NCBI GenBank assembly: GCA_038222225.1 | Contig: JBBRHV010000011.1 | Location: 1-49,026, forward strand | Origin: JAKLFA01 sp038222225 | GTDB taxonomy: Bacteria; Omnitrophota; Gorgyraeia; Zapsychrales; JANLHA01 | Direction of reading: 5' to 3' | Length of the DNA stretch: 49,026 bases | Shown here: positions 43,271-49,026 of the stretch, piece after piece | How the letters are laid out: every line of letters begins with the position of its first letter | How positions within the stretch are numbered: the stretch's first letter is position 1 | Position numbers and translations under genes: made by a program | The notes under the pieces: model-generated | Database searches by the model: none | What the model saw: only the letters and a program-made list of their open reading frames with translations | Told to the model about the DNA's origin: nothing

Positions 43271-43901
43271 CGTACTGACTAACCAACGGCAAAATCTCAC
43301 GGGCGAAGCCGCGTATAATGCCCACAGTGCGCTCCTGATCATCACCCTCAACAGTCGCGGTCAAGCGGATCAAAGCGCTGCTGGAAGGCTGGCCGGTCAT
43401 ACTTTTTAACGCAATCAAAATTTGACCTCCCCAATAGCTGGCGGTGTAGCTGTTTCCCACCTTGAACCAGTAATACATGATCTGCTGATAATTGGGATAA
43501 TCAATCAGCAGACGGTTGGCCATGATCGGCTTGGAATTTAAAATATTTTTAGCGATTTCTTCCGGGAATTTGCTGATGATCGCGGCCCCGCCTCCGGTAT
43601 AACAGATCTCAGGCGGATGCGCGACCCGGCGGTTGGTCTGCGAATAAATAATGTAGAGCATCACCTCTTCACCGGTGGGCTTGCGGTAGATCCGCACAAA
43701 GGCATTGCGGGTTTCAAGAACCGCGTAATCATTATCCGAGATCGGGATATCCTCAGACTGCCACTGCCCGATAGTCATGGGAAAATCAAATACGCTCACC
43801 GTGTCCTCGGCGCTATGGTCCTTTAAAAACATGGACCAGGAGACGGCGATGGAAATAACGGTCAAAATAATGATAAAGATAAGTGAGAAACTTTTTTTCA
43901 T
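43263..43901 (-). CDS. epsI: EpsI family protein (exosortase-associated, DUF3485-like), 212 aa
   Basis: An N-terminal membrane anchor (LIFIIILTVISIAVSWSMFL) is followed by a periplasmic domain with the EpsI hallmarks FPMTIGQWQSEDIPI, the HPPEICYTGGG motif, MYYWFKVG and LIRLTATVE. EpsI is found either fused to exosortase or encoded near it, and is thought to take part in exopolysaccharide export or protein processing; its exact biochemistry is unsettled. Length (212 aa) is typical. It lies 457 bp downstream of exosortase, with a decayed four-helix-bundle gene between them. Confidence 0.9.
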   Translation of the reverse strand: MKKSFSLIFIIILTVISIAVSWSMFLKDHSAEDTVSVFDFPMTIGQWQSEDIPISDNDYAVLETRNAFVRIYRKPTGEEVMLYIIYSQTNRRVAHPPEICYTGGGAAIISKFPEEIAKNILNSKPIMANRLLIDYPNYQQIMYYWFKVGNSYTASYWGGQILIALKSMTGQPSSSALIRLTATVEGDDQERTVGIIRGFAREILPLVSQYVP

Positions 43902-43920
43902 GAAAAATTCCTTATTTAAA

Positions 43921-43993
43921 AGACCCTAGGACACTATGGCACTGAAAAACAAAACAAGGCACTAAGATACTATGACACTATGACACTAAAAAA
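43921..43993. repeat. GACACTA-type repeat array, left arm around the four-helix-bundle remnant
   Basis: Contains AGGACACTATGGCACTG, AAGGCACTAAGATACTATG and ACACTATGACACTAAAA. The reverse-complement type appears at 44334-44352 on the other side of the remnant at 44109-44279. Confidence 0.65.
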
Positions 43994-44108
43994 TCAAAAC
44001 CCAAAAAAAACCAATCAAGATAGACTTTGAAATAATCTCCACAATAAGGAACTTACTTCCCTGCGAATTCCTTACAAACGAACACATGCATTTTCGTCCC
44101 TGTCGGCC

Positions 44109-44279
44109 TTAGCCTTCAGACAAATTTGTTGGAACAGATAAAGCCGCCCTTCTTATTTGAGATGTTATACCAAAGATCTCCTTCTTCGGAAAATTTTCAC
44201 TGGCTCCATAAATCTCAAACGCAAACCGATCGGCCTTCTGCCATACAAAAAGTTTCTTATTCCCTATCTGCTCACCCAT
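44109..44279 (-). pseudogene. Four-helix-bundle (TIGR02436/S23-like) protein gene, interrupted by a stop
   Basis: ATG 44279 has GGAGGAT 5 bp upstream. The 56 readable residues follow the family closely: KLFVWQKADRFAFEIYGASE, then FPKKEIFGITSQIRRAALSV, then PTNLSEG. A TAA at 44109-44111 stands where family members have an aromatic or Ser residue before GR, and the frame resumes directly with GRQGRK. The remaining two helices are not recoverable in one frame. Usual length is about 120 residues. The gene has a good ribosome binding site, so decay is recent. It separates exosortase from EpsI. Confidence 0.7.
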
Positions 44280-44333
44280 TTCATCCTCCTTACGATTTCT
44301 ATAGGGGATTATTTTGGGGATGTGTTCTACTTC

Positions 44334-44352
44334 TAGTGCCTTAGTGCCTGTT
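44334..44352. repeat. GACACTA-type repeat, right arm (inverted)
   Basis: TAGTGCCTTAGTGCCTG is the reverse complement of the GGCACTA units at 43921-43993. Confidence 0.5.
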
Positions 44353-44358
44353 ATTTCT

Positions 44359-45285
44359 TTATTCTATTATTTTCCCCACTGCCAAAAGCAGCAAAAACGC
44401 CAGCGCAAACACGCTAAAGCCGGAAGCATCGTGCACAAACCCGCTGGCCGCGTCATGGCCCCAGACCTCGGCGGTAAACGACAAAAACACCACCCGGAAC
44501 ACATTGGTCGTAACCGCGATCGGAGCGGTCATGGCAAACAGCAGCCAGCGTTTCCACATCGGGCCTTTAAACCAATACGCAAAAATACTGCCCAATGCTG
44601 TGAGCGAAATCAAGCTCCGCAAACCGGAACAAATATCATCCACCACTACAAACGCATGCGGCATGCGGATCACGCTTCCCTCGCGGATCGCCATAATTCC
44701 CATCCCGTTTATAATGTGTTCCGAAATCACGGCGGCAAACATTTTCATGCGGAACGAAATATTAACCACAATCACCTCAGGCAGCGGGATCATAAACAGC
44801 AGAAAAACCATGGGAAACAGCACGACTTTAAAGATTTTCATCCCGTAAAAATGCAGGATCAGCCCGGCCAGAACCACCCACATGGAAAACCCGGAAATAA
44901 ATCCCACCCGCATCACGGAGCTGAAGATGTGGACGAAAAGGCCGGCCGCTATCAGCGGCAGACCTAATTGAGAGGAGAACGGAGAACGGAGAGCTGAAGA
45001 CGGAAGAATTTGGTTTTCCGATTCTGGATTTCCGTTATCCGCTTTCTGTTCTCTGTCATCCAGACCCCTCTCTACGCGTTGCCCTTTACACTCTACGCTT
45101 TTTAAGATCGCCAATATCTCCGGCCACTTCTGCCAGATCAGGTACGCCACGACGAATGGCACCAGGATCCCGTGGCTGTAATAGGAATCACGGGCAAACC
45201 AGCGGGTCTTCATCCAGACAAACGTCGGAACGTACGCGATTAAGACCAAGAGTGACGAAAGTAAAAACGGATAATGTTTTTTCAT
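44359..45285 (-). CDS. Exosortase, 308 aa, with repeat-derived in-frame insertion
   Basis: Polytopic membrane transpeptidase-like enzyme that processes PEP-CTERM proteins. The three catalytic residues are in place: Cys219 (VDDICSGLRSLISL), Arg264 (TTNVFRVVFL) and His285 (GFVHDASGF). About eight membrane segments are seen. Between the second segment and the rest, residues about 62-107 form a hydrophilic stretch encoded by heptamer repeats, absent from usual exosortases of about 260-290 residues. The catalytic core is intact, so activity is probably kept. It is separated from EpsI by a decayed gene. Confidence 0.93.
   Translation of the reverse strand: MKKHYPFLLSSLLVLIAYVPTFVWMKTRWFARDSYYSHGILVPFVVAYLIWQKWPEILAILKSVECKGQRVERGLDDREQKADNGNPESENQILPSSALRSPFSSQLGLPLIAAGLFVHIFSSVMRVGFISGFSMWVVLAGLILHFYGMKIFKVVLFPMVFLLFMIPLPEVIVVNISFRMKMFAAVISEHIINGMGIMAIREGSVIRMPHAFVVVDDICSGLRSLISLTALGSIFAYWFKGPMWKRWLLFAMTAPIAVTTNVFRVVFLSFTAEVWGHDAASGFVHDASGFSVFALAFLLLLAVGKIIE
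44968..45102 (-). repeat. Repeat-derived insertion inside the exosortase gene
   Basis: The 135-bp segment contains two of the heptamer families seen in nearby gaps: GCGTAGAG/TGTAAAGG units at the upstream end and CTCCGTTCTCCGTTCTCC units at the downstream end. It keeps the frame and encodes a Glu/Asn/Ser-rich loop. Confidence 0.7.
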
Positions 45286-45303
45286 AGTAAAAACCCTTTT
45301 TTA

Positions 45304-45326
45304 GCGTAAAGCGTAGAGCGTAAAGG
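45304..45326. repeat. GCGTAAA/GCGTAGA heptamer array, left arm
   Basis: Three units GCGTAAA, GCGTAGA, GCGTAAA followed by GG, downstream of the DUF5674 cassette. Confidence 0.75.
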
Positions 45327-45364
45327 GAAAATCCTAAACAGACCCAAAAGCTTTACGCCATTTC

Positions 45365-45697
45365 TTAATGCCCTTTTCTAATGGCAAAATTAAAATGATC
45401 AAAATAGCTGCGCCACAACATTTCAGAAGAAACGAACTCATTGGTTCCGTAAAAATAATCAACCAGCGCCTCTCGTAAACGGCAAAGCTCCTTAGTTCGA
45501 CCCACCTTCTGTTTTCCCTCAAGAGTCAGATCGACCAACTCCAATGCTCTATTAACCGCTTTCTGAGCATATTCGTCATTATTCTTATTTCGCCAATTCA
45601 GTGCCCTATTGACTTCGCTGCCGATATTCGCCATTTGTTCAAGCAGCGAAAACTGCTGCCAGCGGCCTTCACTCAAATTTTTGTGCTGAATAATCAT
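45365..45697 (-). CDS. Small helical protein encoded with DUF5674, 110 aa, unknown function
   Basis: The protein opens MIIQHKNLSEGRWQQFSLLE and continues QMANIGSEVNRALNWRNK, ending in a helical SEMLWRSYFDHFNFAIRKGH. I have the impression of a recurring family found next to DUF5674 in uncultured bacteria, but no function is known to me. It is all-alpha and could resemble HEPN-type helical proteins. Its start overlaps the DUF5674 stop by 4 bp. A toxin-antitoxin-like pair is one hypothesis. The pair is flanked by inverted heptamer arrays and so looks like a movable unit. Confidence 0.65.
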   Translation of the reverse strand: MIIQHKNLSEGRWQQFSLLEQMANIGSEVNRALNWRNKNNDEYAQKAVNRALELVDLTLEGKQKVGRTKELCRLREALVDYFYGTNEFVSSEMLWRSYFDHFNFAIRKGH

Positions 45698-46035
45698 CCC
45701 GCTATCCGTTTCATCACAATTCCAATGATTTCTTTCTGAACACCCCGGTCATCCACGCCACGGCTCATATTGTCTTGTGACGGACGCATATTGATCATGG
45801 AATCAAACTCAATAAAATCCGCCCCCTCGATTTCAGGATAAAGATTGATTCCCCAAAGATCTTTTTGTGCCGAACCGTCCTCTAACAAAAGAGCTTCCAG
45901 ATCAGAATGCAATTCAGCGTCTAAAGCAACCAGCTGTCTCTGTACATCGACAACCGCTTTAACCAGATCGCCGAACATGTTTTTTGCCATCAGCTGCAAA
46001 TCTTCACGCGAAAGTTGTGTTGATATAATTTGCAT
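45694..46035 (-). CDS. DUF5674 family protein, 113 aa
   Basis: The conserved phrases are MAKNMFGDLVKAVVDV, LHSDLEALLLEDGSAQKDLWG, INLYPEIEG and EFDSMINMRPSQDNMSRGV, close to the DUF5674 pattern as I recall it. Function is unknown. The GAGGG just before the ATG comes from the heptamer array at 46042-46062, so the repeat provides the ribosome binding site. It lies 7 bp from the galE stop and overlaps the downstream small gene by 4 bp. Confidence 0.75.
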   Translation of the reverse strand: MQIISTQLSREDLQLMAKNMFGDLVKAVVDVQRQLVALDAELHSDLEALLLEDGSAQKDLWGINLYPEIEGADFIEFDSMINMRPSQDNMSRGVDDRGVQKEIIGIVMKRIAG

Positions 46036-46041
46036 AATCCC

Positions 46042-46062
46042 TCTACGCTCTACCCTTTACGC
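46042..46062. repeat. GCGTAAA/GCGTAGA heptamer array, right arm (inverted)
   Basis: TCTACGC, TCTACCC, TTTACGC: reverse complement of the units at 45304-45326. It encodes the last residues and stop of galE (KGRA-stop) and the ribosome binding site of the DUF5674 gene. Confidence 0.75.
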
Positions 46063-47074
46063 TGATTTTCTTCTGCCAGTTCCACGCGCTCATCAACGAC
46101 TGGACCAGCGTCCGTTCGGCTTTCCAGCCCAGCACACGCTCGGCCTTGCTCACATCCGCATAACTGGATTCAATATCTCCGGGCCGCCGGGGACCGATTC
46201 TATATTTCACTTTGACTCCGGTGGCCTCTTCAAAAACTTTTATGACTTCCATCACGCTGTTGCCGTGACCGGTACCTAAGTTAAAGACATCGTAGAAGGA
46301 AGATGGAGGAGAATTCAAATATTTCAAAGCTGCCACATGCGCCGCGCTTAAGTCTAACACATGAATATAATCACGGATCGGCGTGCCGTCGGGGGTGGCG
46401 TAATCATTGCCGTGTACGGTCAATTCCGGCAAAAGCCCGGCCGCCACCTGAGTGACAAAAGGAACCAGATTTTTAGGGACTCCAATGGGCAGCTCTCCGA
46501 TCATGGCCGTTTCATGCGCGCCGATCGGATTAAAATAGCGCAACGACACCGCCTTTAAACCATAATCCGCCAAAACCGCATCTTTAATGATCTGCTCGCC
46601 AATCTGCTTGGTGACGCCGTAGGGGCATTCCGCCGGCTTTAAAGGAGTTTCTTCAGTGACCGGCAATTGATCAGCCGCCCCATAGACCGTCGCTGAGGAT
46701 GAGAATACAAACAGCTGGGTGTCATACTCTCGCATGACCCCTAAAAGAATGATCAAAGAATCCAGATTGTTGCGGTAATACAAAAGCGGGTCCTTAATCG
46801 AATCGCCCACTGCTTTAAGAGCGGCAAAATGAATCGCGCCATAAATTTTTTCTTCTTTGGTAAAGACCTGCTCCATAAACGAACGGTCACAGCAGTCGCC
46901 TTCATGACAGGTGGCCTCACGGCCCAGGATTTTCTTCAAGCTCTTGAGAACACTACGGTTGGAGTTGCTGAAATTATCAACGATCACAGGTTCATATCCG
47001 GCGTTGACCAGTTCCACCACTGTGTGGGAACCGATAAAACCAGCACCGCCTGTGACTAGAATCTTTTTTGACAT
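46043..47074 (-). CDS. galE: UDP-glucose 4-epimerase
   Basis: Interconverts UDP-glucose and UDP-galactose, supplying sugar nucleotides for the exopolysaccharide. The extended short-chain dehydrogenase motifs are KKILVTGGAGFIGSHTVVEL for NAD, SSSATVYG with the catalytic Ser, and YGVTK with the Tyr-Lys pair, then RYFNPIGAHETAMIGE and YIHVLDLSAAHVAAL. Length (343 aa) is normal. The last four residues are encoded by heptamer repeat sequence, so the original C-terminus may have been replaced by a few residues. It is upstream of the DUF5674 cassette and exosortase on the same strand. Confidence 0.95.
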   Translation of the reverse strand: MSKKILVTGGAGFIGSHTVVELVNAGYEPVIVDNFSNSNRSVLKSLKKILGREATCHEGDCCDRSFMEQVFTKEEKIYGAIHFAALKAVGDSIKDPLLYYRNNLDSLIILLGVMREYDTQLFVFSSSATVYGAADQLPVTEETPLKPAECPYGVTKQIGEQIIKDAVLADYGLKAVSLRYFNPIGAHETAMIGELPIGVPKNLVPFVTQVAAGLLPELTVHGNDYATPDGTPIRDYIHVLDLSAAHVAALKYLNSPPSSFYDVFNLGTGHGNSVMEVIKVFEEATGVKVKYRIGPRRPGDIESSYADVSKAERVLGWKAERTLVQSLMSAWNWQKKISVKGRA

Positions 47075-47121
47075 AGACTAAGATTAAACGAAAAGGGGCG
47101 AAAATGCAAATGGAAAGCAAT

Positions 47122-47253
47122 AAAAAGGCACTCGGACATCCCTCCGGGGACTAATCCTGGGAATTCTGTGAATTCCGCAGGGCTAGGACACTACGACACT
47201 GCGGCACTAAAACCCCGCCAAAACAACCTACGAAGTTACAACCTACGAAGTTG
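47122..47253. repeat. 132-bp dispersed repeat, copy A
   Basis: Identical to copy B (48059-48190) over the first 117 bp except for two bases. It contains a GGAATTC/GAATTCC hairpin and GACACTA-type units. It ends with CAACCTACGAAGTT followed by the same 15-mer in direct orientation. Confidence 0.9.
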
Positions 47254-47263
47254 TTTCACAGGT

Positions 47264-47983
47264 TTAATTACTCACGACTGCATTAAATATCCGCATAATG
47301 ATATTCGGGCCGATCATCACCAAGGTTATGATAATAAAACACATGATGATGAGCAGCAAATAAAACAGGTCCACCGAAACCCTTCTCTTACGGCTTGTTT
47401 TAACAACCTTTTTTTTGATCCGGATCGTTTTTTCAATCGCGTCAAATTCAACAGTCTCGCCGTCCGCATCCGGGTCAGACTGCAGGCTTTCTTTAGGTTT
47501 CACCCCGGTGATCACATCCAAAACACGTCTGAGCGTCTCAGCATGCTTGCGTTCTTCTCGGATCATCTTATGCAGCGCATCCTGATAGCCATGAAACATG
47601 AGCGAACCCTGGATCATCTGATAAAGGATCGCGGTTTCCTTTTCGATATGGATCGCGATCTTCAGGCACCTCTGAACCGTCAGCTCATCAGCCACAAACT
47701 CCGGCGCTTCAAACCCGCTCTCCTGAAGGCTGGCGATACCTTTTGCCATTTCGGCCAGCACGTCGATCGAAAAATCACATTCCTTACGGGTGTCTGCCAA
47801 TTCATGGTCCATTTTATCCAGCGAGACCTGATGCTCGTTTTCCTGTTCAGCCAAAAAGGCGCACATACTTTTAATCTTGGGATCAGGGCTTTTGTCGGAA
47901 AGCGTCTGATAAAATTTTTTCCCGGCTTGCTCGCCCTGAATGGCCATCATTAAAATCTGGTGCGGTGTGGCTGTGAAGGACAT
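47264..47983 (-). CDS. Ferritin-like (rubrerythrin-type) di-iron domain with C-terminal membrane anchor, 239 aa
   Basis: A four-helix ferritin-like domain fills residues 1-160. The iron ligands are in order: Glu18, Glu48-x-x-His51, Glu116, Glu144-x-x-His147. After a charged linker with a KKKVVKTSRKRR stretch, one membrane segment (LLLIIMCFIIITLVMIGPNI) ends the protein, so the di-iron domain faces the cytoplasm. No rubredoxin-type cysteines are present. AAGGAG precedes the ATG. Redox stress or iron handling at the membrane is likely, but membrane anchoring is unusual for rubrerythrins. The gene is bracketed by two 132-bp repeats. Confidence 0.8.
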   Translation of the reverse strand: MSFTATPHQILMMAIQGEQAGKKFYQTLSDKSPDPKIKSMCAFLAEQENEHQVSLDKMDHELADTRKECDFSIDVLAEMAKGIASLQESGFEAPEFVADELTVQRCLKIAIHIEKETAILYQMIQGSLMFHGYQDALHKMIREERKHAETLRRVLDVITGVKPKESLQSDPDADGETVEFDAIEKTIRIKKKVVKTSRKRRVSVDLFYLLLIIMCFIIITLVMIGPNIIMRIFNAVVSN

Positions 47984-48019
47984 GTGAACTCCTTTTTATA
48001 ACGTAAAAGACTAAAAATA

Positions 48020-48051
48020 GCGTACAGCGTAAAGCGTAGAGCGTAAAGGGG
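48020..48051. repeat. GCGTAAA/GCGTAGA heptamer array
   Basis: Four units GCGTACA, GCGTAAA, GCGTAGA, GCGTAAA followed by GGGG, in the same orientation as 45304-45326. Confidence 0.8.
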
Positions 48052-48058
48052 AAACCTT

Positions 48059-48190
48059 AAAAAGGCACTCGGACATCCCTCCGGGGACTAATCCTGGGAA
48101 TTCTGCGAATTCCGCAGGGCTCGGACACTACGACACTGCGGCACTAAAACCCCGCCAAAACAACCTACGAAGTTACAACTTCGTAGGTTG
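48059..48190. repeat. 132-bp dispersed repeat, copy B
   Basis: Same length as copy A. The final 15 bp (48176-48190) are the reverse complement of those in copy A, so that here the end forms a perfect 14-bp hairpin with CAACCTACGAAGTT at 48161-48174. Confidence 0.9.
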
Positions 48191-48284
48191 AAATGGCTTA
48201 AATAAAAAGAGGAGAAAAAACGGCTCTTTGATCTTCCGTCTTCCCTCCTCTTATCCCCAAAAAGCCAACTCACAAAATTTGACC

Positions 48285-48942
48285 TTAAATCATTCTCCGT
48301 CGAACAAACGCCATCGCGACCCCGCCCAAACCGAATAAGGACATGGTCATGGGTTCAGGAACTGCGTTGGTGTCCCCATCGCCGTTTGTAACGCTTCCGG
48401 TCACGATGCGCAAATACGCCGCGTTTCCGCCTTCAGCGCTGGAAAAGCTGAATCCTGCATTTCGATTACTATAATCCCCTGAAGTATTCGGATCAAAACT
48501 AAAAGCTGCCCAACTGTACCCGGCCGTCAGATCATTTTTAATAAAATTAGTCACATCAAACGCATTCCACCCAGTTACGACCGTCGGCATTAAAGTGGCC
48601 ACCCATTCATTGCCACCGATTTGTTGTGACGCATTACCGTTAGCACCGCTGGAATTTGAGGCATGATTGATGCTGCCTGCTGAAGCTGTGCTTCCAGTCA
48701 TATACGCGCCTGCAACATCCAAATAAAGTGCTGCTGAAACAATATCGGCAACTGCCGGGGCTGAACTCAGCCCGAATTGAGCATACCCTGTATTGTATGA
48801 AAGAGTATCGCTTGTGCCATAAAAGTTATAATGAGCGGAAACACCCGCACTTGTACTATCAAAAAAATCATACGCGCTCCCAACCTCATTATGCGTTCTG
48901 GAAAAACTTTTTAATTTTATTATTCTTATCTTCTGTTCTTAC
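48285..48942 (-). pseudogene. PEP-CTERM protein gene lacking its 5' end (DNRLRE-like body)
   Basis: The frame is open from a stop at 48943-48945 to the TGA/TAA at 48285. It encodes a Ser/Thr/Asn-rich body (QFGLSSAPAVADIVSAALYL, a pattern like DNRLRE-type adhesin domains) and a full sorting signal, VPEPMTMSLFGLGGVAMAFV followed by RRR. There is no signal peptide and no ATG or GTG upstream. TTG 48722 is a weak candidate that would lose about 70 residues of conserved body. The 5' part has probably been replaced by foreign sequence, possibly the element beginning at the right edge. Without export it could not reach exosortase. Confidence 0.65.
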
Positions 48943-49016
48943 AGAGAGATCTGCTAAAACTACTTGCCTCCCCCTGGCGAAACCATTATTCTAAACAGCA
49001 TGGAGGTCAAAACCTA

Positions 49017-49026
49017 TGGATCAAAT
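49017..49026 (+). CDS. Start of a plus-strand gene running off the right edge
   Basis: ATG 49017 follows GGAGG by 9 bp and reads Met-Asp-Gln before the window ends. Its location just past the broken PEP-CTERM gene would fit a transposase, but three residues cannot show it. Confidence 0.3.

Noticed and set aside
43085..43351. 88-codon minus-strand frame over the repeats near EpsI
   Set aside because: Composed of heptamer repeat and out-of-frame EpsI sequence.
44314..44967. 217-codon plus-strand open frame opposite exosortase
   Set aside because: His/Gln/Lys-rich antisense frame over a gene with verified catalytic residues.
48943..49016. Possible riboswitch upstream of the PEP-CTERM gene
   Set aside because: I looked for c-di-GMP and other known aptamer cores and found only a CAGA/TCTG hairpin.

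Overview
The window looks like a chromosomal segment of an uncultured Gram-negative (diderm) bacterium, most like Candidatus Omnitrophota (OP3) or a related deep lineage. The clues are an exosortase/PEP-CTERM system, an RND/LolA-like/porin envelope set, a DUF134 regulator, a DUF5674 protein, and an archaeal-type phosphoglycerate-mutase-like gene in a threonine operon. This taxonomic guess is inference. No rRNA is present.

Layout. (1) 1-138 is the right end of an IS3-family element that cuts into a membrane glycosyltransferase-like gene. 139-4986 (minus strand) holds alternating large GT-C-like membrane proteins and small partner proteins, with signs of duplication and gene conversion. (2) 5205-21437 (plus strand) is gpsA, tRNA-Pro(GGG), then one long operon: PilZ protein, hom, thrC, coaB, a PGM-like predicted homoserine kinase analogue, lysC, cimA, valS, nadC, three envelope proteins of unknown role and a cyclophilin, ended by a strong terminator. 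(3) 21514-22450 is AT-rich and holds a decayed sulfotransferase-like gene. (4) 22451-24037 (minus) is a GT8-like glycosyltransferase and a DUF134 regulator with its own promoter and palindromic operator. (5) 24218-29718 (minus) is an overlapping five-gene signalling operon: membrane protein, TPR protein, GAF histidine kinase, NtrC-type sigma-54 activator, PocR-GAF sensor. It has a near-consensus sigma-70 promoter. (6) 29829-39735 (minus) is an envelope lipid module: RND/MMPL exporter, ThiF-like enzyme, LolA-like carrier, outer-membrane barrel, PilZ protein, FeeM-like N-acyltransferase, and a four-domain ligase-ACP-ACP-PlsC protein. (7) 39804-48942 (minus) is the exosortase locus: two PEP-CTERM proteins, a sugar-phosphate transferase carrying an internal PEP-CTERM signal, EpsI, exosortase, a DUF5674 cassette, galE, a membrane-anchored ferritin-like protein and a 5'-truncated PEP-CTERM gene.

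How the parts may work together. The sugar transferase, galE, EpsI and exosortase would build an exopolysaccharide and anchor PEP-CTERM proteins. Two sigma-54-type promoters in front of the PEP-CTERM genes, one with four TGTCC half-sites at exact 10-bp spacing upstream, fit control by an NtrC-type activator such as the one encoded at 25249-26652. The lipid module resembles aminolipid (OlsB/OlsA-like) or N-acyl amino acid synthesis coupled to trans-envelope export.

Region 7 is also full of short tandem repeats, mostly heptamers. They flank four-helix-bundle gene remnants and the DUF5674 pair in inverted orientation, lie inside the exosortase frame as an in-frame insertion, and form the leader of the outer-membrane barrel gene. 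A 132-bp repeat occurs twice around the ferritin-like gene with its terminal 15 bp inverted between copies. These repeat patterns, together with the PEP-CTERM/sugar-transferase fusion, are the most unusual content of the window.
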